Shown here: positions 1 through 6,296 of the stretch, piece after piece
Layout: each line of letters begins with the position of its first letter
Numbering within the stretch: the first letter of the stretch is position 1
NCBI GenBank assembly: GCA_036264255.1
Contig: DATARI010000128.1
Span: 1-7,749 of the forward strand
DNA: 7,749 bases
Reading direction: 5' to 3'
DNA from: DASZIT01 sp036264255
GTDB lineage: Bacteria > Actinomycetota > Acidimicrobiia > Acidimicrobiales > RAAP-2
Position numbers and translations under genes: made by a program
The notes under the pieces: generated by a model
Database searches by the model: none
What the model saw: the letters and a program-made list of their open reading frames with translations, nothing else
What the model was told of the DNA's origin: nothing

Positions 1-52
1 CTAGCTTCGGGCCGTCCGGCGGGTTGGCGGCTGCCCGGTAGATTGAGCCGCC

Positions 53-2065
53 GTGGCCAAGCCCTCCGGATCCCAACGCCGGTTGCGGCCCGAGCAGTTC
101 ACCCAGGGATTGAATCCTCGCCAACGGGAGGCGGTCGAACACGGGGAGGGCCCGCTGCTGGTGCTGGCCGGGGCCGGGAGCGGGAAGACCAAGGTCCTCA
201 CCAGCCGGATCGGCTATCTGATCGCGTCGGGAGCGGTGGCTCCCGAACAGGTGCTGGCCATCACCTTCACCAACAAGGCCGCCCGGGAGATGAAAGAACG
301 CCTGGCCGCCTCGCTCGGTCCGCTGGCCGCCGACCTGTGGGTCTCCACCTTTCACAGCGCCTGCGTCCGGATGCTCCGGCCCTACGCCGCCCGGGTCGGG
401 CTGACCCGTCAGTTCACCATCCTCTCCGAGGACGACTGCAAGCGCCTGCTGCGGGACATCTCCGACGACCTCAACGTGGACGTCAAACGGATACCGGTGG
501 GCGGGTCCAAGGCGGCCATCAGCTCGGCCAAGAACCGCCTGGTCGACCCTCGCCAGCTGGCCGTCGAGACCTCCGACGACCGATCCAGCGCCCACGCCCG
601 CATCTACCGGGAGTACCAACGCCGGATGGTGGCATCCGACTGCGTCGACTTCGACGACCTCCTGGTCCACGTGGTCCGGCTCCTCACCGAGCACCCCGAT
701 GTCCGGGCCCACTACCAGTCCCGTTTCTCCCAGGTCCTGGTGGACGAGTACCAGGACACCAACCGGGCCCAGAGCGTCATCGTCGAACAGCTGGCGGCCG
801 AGCACCAGAACGTCTGCTGCGTCGGTGACGGCGACCAATCCATCTACGGCTTCCGGGCCGCCGATATCGGCAACATCCTCAACTTCACCCGGACCTTCCC
901 GACCGCCACCACCGTGGTCCTCGAGCAGAACTTTCGTTCGACCGGCACCATCCTCGACGCCGCCAACGCGGTGATCGCCTGCAACCCCACCCGGCCCGAC
1001 AAGCACCTCTGGACCCAGGCCGGGGAGGGCAACCTGATCGCCCTCCGGGCGGCCGACGACGAAGCCGACGAGGCGTCATGGCTGGCCGACGAAGTGGCCA
1101 CCCTGGTGACGGAGGGCGCCAAGCCGGGCGAGATCGCCGTCCTCTGCCGGGCCAAGACCCTGGCTCGACCCATCGAGGCGGAGATCGTCCGCCGGGGGAT
1201 CCCCTGCCGGACGGTCGGAGGGACATCGTTCTTCGACCGCAAGGAGATCAAGGACCTTTTGGCCTACCTTCGGCTGGCCGACAACCCGCAGGACGAGTTG
1301 TCCTTCCGGCGCTGCGTCAACGTGCCCCGGCGGGCGGTGGGTGACGCCAGCATCAAGAAGATCCGGGCCTTCGCCCAGACCTATGCCCTCGGCCTCGATG
1401 AGGCCCTGGCCCGGCGCCGGGAGATCGAGGATCTCCCCAAGCTGGCCTTGGCGGGCCTGGACGGATTCCTCCAGCTGCTCGACGTTGTCCGACAAGCGGC
1501 GGTGGACGGAGGGGCGTTGGCCGCCATCGATGCCATCACCGCCGACGGCGAGTACGTGCGCCAGCTCCTCGACGCCGCCGTCGATGACGAGGAGCGCCAG
1601 TATCGCCAGGAGAGTCTCCACCAGGTGCGCGCCATCGCCGGCGACCACCCCACCGTCGAGTCGTTCCTGGACATGGCGGGGCTCATCACCGACGCCGACG
1701 ATTCGAACGACGACCGGTCGCGGGTGTCGTTGATGACGATCCACGCGGCCAAGGGACTGGAGTTCGGGGCGGTGTTCGTGGTGGGGATGGAGGAGGGGGT
1801 GTTCCCGGATCGCCGGTGCCTGGAGGAGGGGCAGGTGGAAGAGGAGCGTCGGCTCGCCTATGTCGCCATCACCCGGGCCCGGCGCCGGCTCTACCTCTCC
1901 CACGCCCGACGTCGGCGATCCTTCAACAAGATGGTGGAACACGACCGGAGCCGCTTCCTCGATGAGATCCCCGAGGAGCTGATCCACTTTTTGGATGTGC
2001 CCCTCCAGACCACCGCCGAGGTCGTCGGCCGTTTCGCCGCCATGCGGGCCACCCTGGGCGTCTGA
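53..2065 (+). CDS. pcrA: ATP-dependent DNA helicase, PcrA/UvrD type (SF1A)
   Basis: This 670-residue protein is a 3'-5' single-strand DNA translocase/helicase of the UvrD/Rep/PcrA family, acting in the cytoplasm in nucleotide excision repair and replication fork upkeep. All motifs are visible in order: Q motif LNPRQREAV (Q24), Walker A AGAGSGKT (39-46), motif Ia AITFTNKAA (69-77), STFHS (98-102), Walker B VDEYQDT (230-236), motif III GDGDQSIYGFRAA (258-270), motif IV VVLEQNFRS (288-296), motif V SLMTIHAAKGLEF (559-571) and motif VI EEERRLAYVAITRA (597-610). An in-frame TGA at 44-46 fixes the start at or after the GTG at 53; its Shine-Dalgarno sequence is weak. Typical PcrA proteins run to about 720-780 residues; this one stops about 60 residues after motif VI, so the basic C-terminal tail and Tudor-like domain seem absent. 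The family is certain; PcrA versus UvrD2 or another paralogue is less so. The lipoprotein gene follows 51 bases downstream on the same strand. Confidence 0.95.
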   Translation: MAKPSGSQRRLRPEQFTQGLNPRQREAVEHGEGPLLVLAGAGSGKTKVLTSRIGYLIASGAVAPEQVLAITFTNKAAREMKERLAASLGPLAADLWVSTFHSACVRMLRPYAARVGLTRQFTILSEDDCKRLLRDISDDLNVDVKRIPVGGSKAAISSAKNRLVDPRQLAVETSDDRSSAHARIYREYQRRMVASDCVDFDDLLVHVVRLLTEHPDVRAHYQSRFSQVLVDEYQDTNRAQSVIVEQLAAEHQNVCCVGDGDQSIYGFRAADIGNILNFTRTFPTATTVVLEQNFRSTGTILDAANAVIACNPTRPDKHLWTQAGEGNLIALRAADDEADEASWLADEVATLVTEGAKPGEIAVLCRAKTLARPIEAEIVRRGIPCRTVGGTSFFDRKEIKDLLAYLRLADNPQDELSFRRCVNVPRRAVGDASIKKIRAFAQTYALGLDEALARRREIEDLPKLALAGLDGFLQLLDVVRQAAVDGGALAAIDAITADGEYVRQLLDAAVDDEERQYRQESLHQVRAIAGDHPTVESFLDMAGLITDADDSNDDRSRVSLMTIHAAKGLEFGAVFVVGMEEGVFPDRRCLEEGQVEEERRLAYVAITRARRRLYLSHARRRRSFNKMVEHDRSRFLDEIPEELIHFLDVPLQTTAEVVGRFAAMRATLGV

Positions 2066-2116
2066 GCCGGGGCGGTACGAAGCCGGGTCGCACGCTCGCT
2101 ATCGTCGTCACCAGGC

Positions 2117-3289
2117 ATGGGACCACGACGGAGCAGTAGCGAGGCGGGGCGACGTTCGTTCCCCTGGGGGTCGGCGACCGCCATCACCCTGGTGATGGCC
2201 GGCTCCGTCGCGCTCGGTGGCTGTTCGCTGTTCTCCTCCACCCCCACCACCACCACCCCCCGACGCTCCCTGTCCCCGACCGGATCGGTTGGCTACGTGG
2301 TGTGTCCGAATGCCGTGACCCCGGTGGAGTTGGCCCGGGACAACACCGCCGAGCCCGACATCCCCCTTCCCATCTCCGGCACCCCCGCCCCTGGCGACTT
2401 TGCCATCGCCTCCTCGCCCAATGGTCACTGGGCCTACGTGGTGACCTCCCAGCCGGTGGCGGCCACCCCGTCGTCCCTCCCGACCACCCAGAACCTGGTG
2501 ATCCCCATCAACCTGGTGACCCAACGAGCCGGGTCGCCCATCGTCATCCCCGGTACCGGCAGCACCCACAGCCTGGTGGTGTTCCCCGACGGGAGCACCC
2601 TGGTCGCCTCCAGCGGCTCCACCCTGGTCCCCATCGACCTGACCAACGACAAGGTGGGGACCCCGCTCGACCTCGGGGCCGGCCACACCGTGTTCGGCAT
2701 GGTCCTGAACCCGGCCGGCACTGCGTTGTACGCCCTGGTCACCGATGCGGTGATCCCGGTGGACCCCGGGCACGCCACCGCCGGGGCGCCCATCCCCACC
2801 GGGTTGACGGTGTCCTCCGTCGACTCCCCCCACGGCATCGCCATCAGCCACGATGGATCCACGGTGTACGTCATCGGCCAGGGAGGCAAGGACTTCGGCG
2901 GCCGGCTGCTCCCCATCACGGTGGCCAGCCGGGCCCTCCAACCGGAGGCGTCATTCGACCAGTTCGGCATCGCTTCGCCGGCCGCGCTGATCGTCTCACC
3001 GTCCGGCTCGGCCGCCTACGTCGTCGACTCGGCCAACAACTGGGTGAACCCGGTGACGCTGCCGGGGATCCCGGCCGCCACCCCGCCGGCGCGGTTGCCG
3101 GCGCTGGCCGGGGTGGCGGGAGGCACCCAGCACCCGAGCGACATCGCCCTGGCCCTGGACGGGGTCACCGCCTTCATCGTCGACGGCTTCGACGCGTTGC
3201 TCCCCTACGACACCGCCACCCAGCAGTTCGGCCGGCCGGTGAAGGTCTGCACCGGGGCGTCGTCGATGACCATCGCCCCGTCCCCCTGA
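2117..3289 (+). CDS. Seven-bladed beta-propeller (YVTN/NHL-like repeat) lipoprotein
   Basis: This 390-residue protein is predicted to be exported and lipid-anchored. The N-terminus has a basic region with RR at 12-13, a hydrophobic stretch at about 20-34 and a lipobox LGGC with the acylated Cys at 36; a Ser/Thr/Pro linker (37-55) follows. The rest is repeats of the pattern xIAxSPDGxxxYVV...V.P.D, with strands at about 95-110, 153-165, 194-210, 240-255, 290-305 and 342-357. The protein ends SMTIAPSP (383-390) while the mature domain opens TGSVGYVV (55-62). Together these two pieces make one more repeat, so a seventh blade is closed by N- and C-terminal strands. There are no catalytic residues I recognise; such propellers usually serve as binding scaffolds on the cell surface, and the ligand is unknown. 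The ATG at 2117 has only a weak AGG just upstream. The gene converges on the acyltransferase gene 27 bases away. Fold call is firm, function unknown. Confidence 0.85.
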   Translation: MGPRRSSSEAGRRSFPWGSATAITLVMAGSVALGGCSLFSSTPTTTTPRRSLSPTGSVGYVVCPNAVTPVELARDNTAEPDIPLPISGTPAPGDFAIASSPNGHWAYVVTSQPVAATPSSLPTTQNLVIPINLVTQRAGSPIVIPGTGSTHSLVVFPDGSTLVASSGSTLVPIDLTNDKVGTPLDLGAGHTVFGMVLNPAGTALYALVTDAVIPVDPGHATAGAPIPTGLTVSSVDSPHGIAISHDGSTVYVIGQGGKDFGGRLLPITVASRALQPEASFDQFGIASPAALIVSPSGSAAYVVDSANNWVNPVTLPGIPAATPPARLPALAGVAGGTQHPSDIALALDGVTAFIVDGFDALLPYDTATQQFGRPVKVCTGASSMTIAPSP

Positions 3290-3321
3290 CCCCTCCCCTT
3301 TGATTCGGACGGCGGGTCAGG
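3285..3321. terminator. Inverted repeat at convergent gene junction, candidate bidirectional terminator
   Basis: CCTGACCC (3285-3292) and GGGTCAGG (3314-3321) are perfect 8-base inverted arms around a 21-base loop. The left arm contains the TGA stop of the propeller gene and the right arm contains the complement of the TGA stop of the acyltransferase gene. With one mismatch on each side the pairing gains two more G-C pairs. There is no clear U-tract in either direction, so if it terminates transcription it would be a U-less, actinobacterial-type hairpin. The position between two converging genes favours a terminator role; the long loop weakens it. Confidence 0.4.
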
Positions 3322-4822
3322 CGGGCTGACTCTGGACGTCCTCGTCGGCAGGCCCGAACCCGGACACCTGGACGGCGGCCGCCGCGTCCTTGTTCCGGTA
3401 GGTGGCCGGCGGCAGGTTGGCCGCCTCCAGCAGCTCGTCGAGGGCCAGCGGGATCCCGGCGGCCAGGCCCCAGACTTTCGGCATGGTCTCCGGGCAGGAG
3501 ATGATCCCCCAGTACATGATCCCCCGGTAGCTCATGATGGTGATGTTGACTCCCATGCCCTCCATCACCGGGCCGAGTGGGAACCCGCACTCGAGCTCGG
3601 CCCCCCCGAGATAGAGGGGGAAGTCGGGACCCGGCACGTTGGAGATGACCAGATTGGCGATGGGCCGGTGCTTGTCCGCCAGTTGCATGCGGCTGTAGAG
3701 GCGAGCGGCACTGGCGAAGACGTTGGGAGTGGCGTGCTCCGCCCAGTTGAGGAGGGTGTCCGCCCCGAGGGCGTTGTGCTCCTCCTTGGCCCCCTTGGTG
3801 CCCTGGTGGATCGCCTCCACCCGCTCGAGGGGGTCGGCCAGCTGGGACGGGAGCTGCACGAACATCGAGGAGACCTTGTTGGATCCCCGCACGTTCTCGG
3901 TGGCGGTCCGCACCGAGACGGGAACCACTGCCACCAGCGGCTTGTCCGGCAACTCGTCCCCCTGGATGAGGAAGTTCCGGAGGGCCCCGGTGCAGACGGC
4001 CAGGACGATGTCGTTCACGGTGACCCCGAGGGCCGACTTCAACCGCTTCACGTCGTCGAGCCCGATGGCGGTGAACGCCACTGACCGCCGCCTCGACAGT
4101 GCGCCGTTGAACGAGGTGCGGGGGGCCGACAGCGGGAGCGCCGCCTTCCCCAGCCCCGGCCGGTCCTCCGAACCGATGCGCACCTTGCGTACATCCAGCA
4201 CCCGTTGGCCGGTCCGCACCAGGTCCCGGGTGATCTTGAAGGGGGTCATGGCCCGGTCGACGGTGGCCTGGCTCATCAGCTCGAGACCCGAGGGAATCCG
4301 ATCGTCGAGGCGTCGTTCGGGCGGGGCCGGGAGCGGCCCGGGGTCGGCGGCCAGATCGAAGAGGATGGAGAGGAGTTCGGCCCCGGAGACGCCGTCCACC
4401 GTGGAGTGGTGCATCTTGGTGACGAAGCCCACCCGGTCATGGGCCAGGCCTTCGATGATCCACATCTCCCACAACGGCTTGGACCGGTCGAGCTGGCGGC
4501 CGGCGATATCGCCGGCGATGTCGGCCAACTCCCGGAGGCCGCCGGGTTTGGGGACGGCGGCCAGCCGGACGTGGTAGTCGATGTCGAAATCGGGGTCGTC
4601 CACCCAGACCGGATGGCCCCAGCGGAGCGGGACCTCCACCAGCCGGCGCTGGAAGACGGGGGCCTGGGGGAGGCGTTCGGCGATCATCTCCTTCAGCCGG
4701 GGAAACGAGTAGCCCCCCGGGACCGTCGCCGGATCCACCACCGAGGTCATCACCACGTGCATGTGGAGGCTGGGAGTCTCCAGATACAGAAAGCTGGCGT
4801 CGAGACCACTGAGTCGTTCCAT
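3317..4822 (-). CDS. Wax ester synthase/diacylglycerol acyltransferase (WS/DGAT)
   Basis: This 501-residue enzyme transfers an acyl group from acyl-CoA to diacylglycerol or a long-chain alcohol, making triacylglycerol or wax ester; family members associate with the inner membrane and lipid bodies. The family opening MERLSGLDASFLYLET is present, followed by PLW (116-118), the catalytic motif HHSTVDG (138-144, matching HHxxxDG with the second His as general base), the ND motif NDIVLA (270-275) and SNVPGP (394-399) in the C-terminal DUF1298 region. Length is slightly above the usual 450-480 residues, partly from an Ala-rich tail. The ATG at 4822 is supported by a strong AGGAGGGGGG upstream on the minus strand. 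The gene is divergent from a membrane hydrolase and convergent with the propeller gene, so it is probably transcribed alone. Whether it prefers diacylglycerol or alcohols cannot be read from the sequence. High-GC actinobacteria often carry several paralogues. Confidence 0.95.
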   Translation of the reverse strand: MERLSGLDASFLYLETPSLHMHVVMTSVVDPATVPGGYSFPRLKEMIAERLPQAPVFQRRLVEVPLRWGHPVWVDDPDFDIDYHVRLAAVPKPGGLRELADIAGDIAGRQLDRSKPLWEMWIIEGLAHDRVGFVTKMHHSTVDGVSGAELLSILFDLAADPGPLPAPPERRLDDRIPSGLELMSQATVDRAMTPFKITRDLVRTGQRVLDVRKVRIGSEDRPGLGKAALPLSAPRTSFNGALSRRRSVAFTAIGLDDVKRLKSALGVTVNDIVLAVCTGALRNFLIQGDELPDKPLVAVVPVSVRTATENVRGSNKVSSMFVQLPSQLADPLERVEAIHQGTKGAKEEHNALGADTLLNWAEHATPNVFASAARLYSRMQLADKHRPIANLVISNVPGPDFPLYLGGAELECGFPLGPVMEGMGVNITIMSYRGIMYWGIISCPETMPKVWGLAAGIPLALDELLEAANLPPATYRNKDAAAAVQVSGFGPADEDVQSQPA

Positions 4823-4829
4823 GGCGTTT

Positions 4830-4839
4830 CCCCCCTCCT
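4830..4839 (-). promoter_or_regulatory. Strong ribosome binding site of the WS/DGAT gene
   Basis: On the minus strand this reads AGGAGGGGGG, ending seven bases before the ATG at 4822. It is the strongest Shine-Dalgarno match in the window and settles the start of the acyltransferase. The rest of the 75-base divergent spacer (4823-4897) holds a TTGTCA at 4842-4847 but no -10 element at a suitable distance on either strand, so I do not call a promoter there. Confidence 0.8.
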
Positions 4840-4897
4840 GTTTGTCAGCTGGTCACGAGAGGCGCCGGCCGAAATCGATTCCTCACCCGGGGCCCGG

Positions 4898-6148
4898 ATG
4901 GTGTTTCATGGTGCGATGTCCTGGGGACTCCTGGCCGTCAGCATTGTCGCTGTACTGCTCACGGTCAACGCCTTTTCTCCCGTACGCAGGGAGCCCTTCA
5001 CCGCCATCAGCTTCGCCCTGGGCTGGATTCCGGGTGAGTTGCCCATCCAGGTGATGCTGGTCGAGGCCATCGCGGTCCTGCTCCTGGCCCTTGCCGGCGG
5101 CCTCCGCCACTGGCCCGGATGGGCGGGGTTGGCGCTGACCGTCGCCTCCTGGGCGGGGCTGATCCGCCTGGCCTTCGTGGCCCGTCAGGCCAAGGGGCTG
5201 GTGGACGCGGCCCTGGCCGAGGCCACCATGGGGCCGGTAGACGTGGAAGGGTTCGACTCCAGCCCGGCCTGGAATTACTGGTGGCGGTTGGCCATCGCCG
5301 TCCCGTTCCGGTGGCGGGCCATCCGGCGGATCCGGAACATCGACTACTGGGGCGACGGCCTCGGCCGCCACCGGCTCGACATCCTCCAGCCCCGTGGCGG
5401 CCCACCCCAGCCCGGCCCGGTCCTGGTCTACATCCACGGGGGGGCGTGGGTCATCGGGGACAAGCGACAGCAGGGGATCCCGATGATGCACGAGCTGATC
5501 CAGCGGGGCTGGGTGTGCGTGGCCATCAACTACCGACTGAGCCCCAAGGCCACCTGGCCGGACCACATCGTCGACTGCAAGCGGGCGGTGGCGTGGGTGC
5601 GGGCCCACATCGCCGAGTACGGAGGGGACCCCAGCTTCATCGCCGTCTCCGGCGGCTCCGCCGGGGGACACCTGTCGGCCCTGGTCGCCCTCACCCCGGA
5701 CGAGTCGGCCTGGCAGCCAGGGTTCGAGGAGGCCGACACCTCGGTCGACGCCTGCATCCCCTACTACGGGGTCTACGACATGACCGGCGACCCCGAGCAG
5801 TCCGGGGCTTACGGTCCGGGACTTCTGGAGCTGCTCGAGGACAAGGTGATGAAACTGCCGATCGAGGGGAACCGCCAGGTGTTCGAGCAGGCATCACCCA
5901 CCTGCCGGGTGACCAGCTCCGCCCCCCCGATGTTCGTGTTCCACGGGTGCAACGACACCCTGGTCCCGCTGGAGGTGGCCCGGAGGTTCGTCCAGCGGTT
6001 GCGGGAGGCTTCCGGTTCGCCGGTCGGCTACGTGGAGCTGCCCCGCACCCAACACGCCTTCGACGTCCTGGCGTCGATCCGGTGCCGGCACACCACCATC
6101 GGGGCCGTCCGGTTCCTCGAGGGCATGCGGTCGAGGGTGGACCGCTGA
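4898..6148 (+). CDS. Membrane-anchored alpha/beta-hydrolase (carboxylesterase/lipase, HSL-like)
   Basis: The 416-residue product combines an N-terminal membrane region with a C-terminal alpha/beta-hydrolase domain, so it probably cleaves carboxyl or lipid esters at the membrane. Hydrophobic helices lie at about 7-25, 48-68 and 74-95. The catalytic domain begins near 148 and shows the oxyanion motif HGGAW (180-184), the nucleophile elbow GGSAG with Ser254, the acid Asp353 in HGCNDTLVP and the base His386 in TQHAF; the triad is complete. HGGxW plus GxSxG is typical of hormone-sensitive-lipase-like esterases, and the layout recalls the mycobacterial LipM/LipO/LipQ group, a resemblance drawn from memory. 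The start is uncertain: the ATG at 4898 has no clear Shine-Dalgarno sequence, and an ATG at 4916 is the alternative (410 residues). The frame is open further upstream, but that part is antisense to the acyltransferase and is not credible as coding. Divergent placement next to WS/DGAT suggests a role in acyl ester turnover, by inference. Confidence 0.87.
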   Translation: MVFHGAMSWGLLAVSIVAVLLTVNAFSPVRREPFTAISFALGWIPGELPIQVMLVEAIAVLLLALAGGLRHWPGWAGLALTVASWAGLIRLAFVARQAKGLVDAALAEATMGPVDVEGFDSSPAWNYWWRLAIAVPFRWRAIRRIRNIDYWGDGLGRHRLDILQPRGGPPQPGPVLVYIHGGAWVIGDKRQQGIPMMHELIQRGWVCVAINYRLSPKATWPDHIVDCKRAVAWVRAHIAEYGGDPSFIAVSGGSAGGHLSALVALTPDESAWQPGFEEADTSVDACIPYYGVYDMTGDPEQSGAYGPGLLELLEDKVMKLPIEGNRQVFEQASPTCRVTSSAPPMFVFHGCNDTLVPLEVARRFVQRLREASGSPVGYVELPRTQHAFDVLASIRCRHTTIGAVRFLEGMRSRVDR

Positions 6149-6151
6149 TCG

Positions 6152-6166
6152 GGCGGCACCGCCGCC
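6152..6166 (+). terminator. GC-rich hairpin after the hydrolase gene, candidate terminator
   Basis: GGCGGC (6152-6157), loop ACC, GCCGCC (6161-6166) form a perfect six-pair all-GC stem three bases after the hydrolase stop codon. No U-run follows, so it would be a short U-less hairpin. It separates the hydrolase from the transporter control region, which supports separate transcription units, but a short GC stem in high-GC DNA can arise by chance. Confidence 0.4.
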
Positions 6167-6190
6167 GGGTGCTAGACACTCCCCAGAGTT

Positions 6191-6207
6191 TCTGACGTAC
6201 AGTCAGA
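6191..6207. promoter_or_regulatory. 17-bp palindrome, candidate repressor operator
   Basis: TCTGAC-GTACA-GTCAGA is a perfect six-base inverted repeat with a five-base spacer. Its size and symmetry fit the operator of a dimeric TetR- or GntR-family regulator. It overlaps the proposed -35 element of the transporter promoter, where a bound repressor would block RNA polymerase. No regulator gene is in the window, so the partner is unknown. A second, weaker copy of the same core, GAC-N5-GTC, lies at 6211-6221. Confidence 0.5.
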
Positions 6208-6220
6208 TTCGACCTAGAGT
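6192..6220 (+). promoter_or_regulatory. Candidate sigma70-type promoter of the ABC transporter operon
   Basis: CTGACG (6192-6197) is a moderate match to the -35 consensus TTGACA and TAGAGT (6215-6220) to the -10 consensus TATAAT, 17 bases apart. Transcription would begin near 6227, giving a leader of about 70 bases before the binding-protein start at 6297. An alternative pair, TAGACA (6173-6178) with TACAGT (6198-6203), has a less favourable 19-base spacing. No other promoter-like pair was seen between 6149 and 6296. Confidence 0.4.
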
Positions 6221-6285
6221 CAATCAATGGGGATCTGGGCCCGCGATGGTCGTGGAAACGACCCGGGAGCGCCCGATCAATGAAC

Positions 6286-6294
6286 GAGGGGGAG
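6286..6294 (+). promoter_or_regulatory. Ribosome binding site that decides the binding-protein start
   Basis: GAGGGGGAG is purine-rich and complementary to the anti-Shine-Dalgarno core, and lies two to seven bases before the TTG at 6297. No comparable site precedes the in-frame ATG at 6246. Starting at 6297 also gives a conventional signal peptide, whereas the longer form adds 17 mostly polar, charged residues. Confidence 0.65.
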
Positions 6295-6296
6295 CG

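Noticed and set aside
3..41. Possible tail of an upstream gene (SFGPSGGLAAAR then TAG at 39-41)
   Set aside because: Only 12 codons are visible with no homology signal; another frame through the same bases is also open, so the call cannot be supported.
1076..1987. A 303-codon minus-strand open frame inside the helicase gene, and a 277-codon one at 2108-2941
   Set aside because: Both are compositionally biased shadows of genes with full motif sets on the plus strand.
4205..4897. In-frame upstream extension of the hydrolase reading frame across the acyltransferase gene
   Set aside because: The translated extension matches no family and is antisense to a gene with clear WS/DGAT motifs; the membrane helices and catalytic domain begin only after 4898.
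4823..4897. Bidirectional promoter between the acyltransferase and the hydrolase
   Set aside because: Only a lone TTGTCA at 4842-4847 was found; no -10 element at acceptable spacing on either strand, so promoters there cannot be placed from sequence.
6246..6296. Longer N-terminus of the binding protein from the ATG at 6246
   Set aside because: It adds 17 polar, charged residues before the signal peptide and has no well-placed ribosome binding site, unlike the TTG at 6297.
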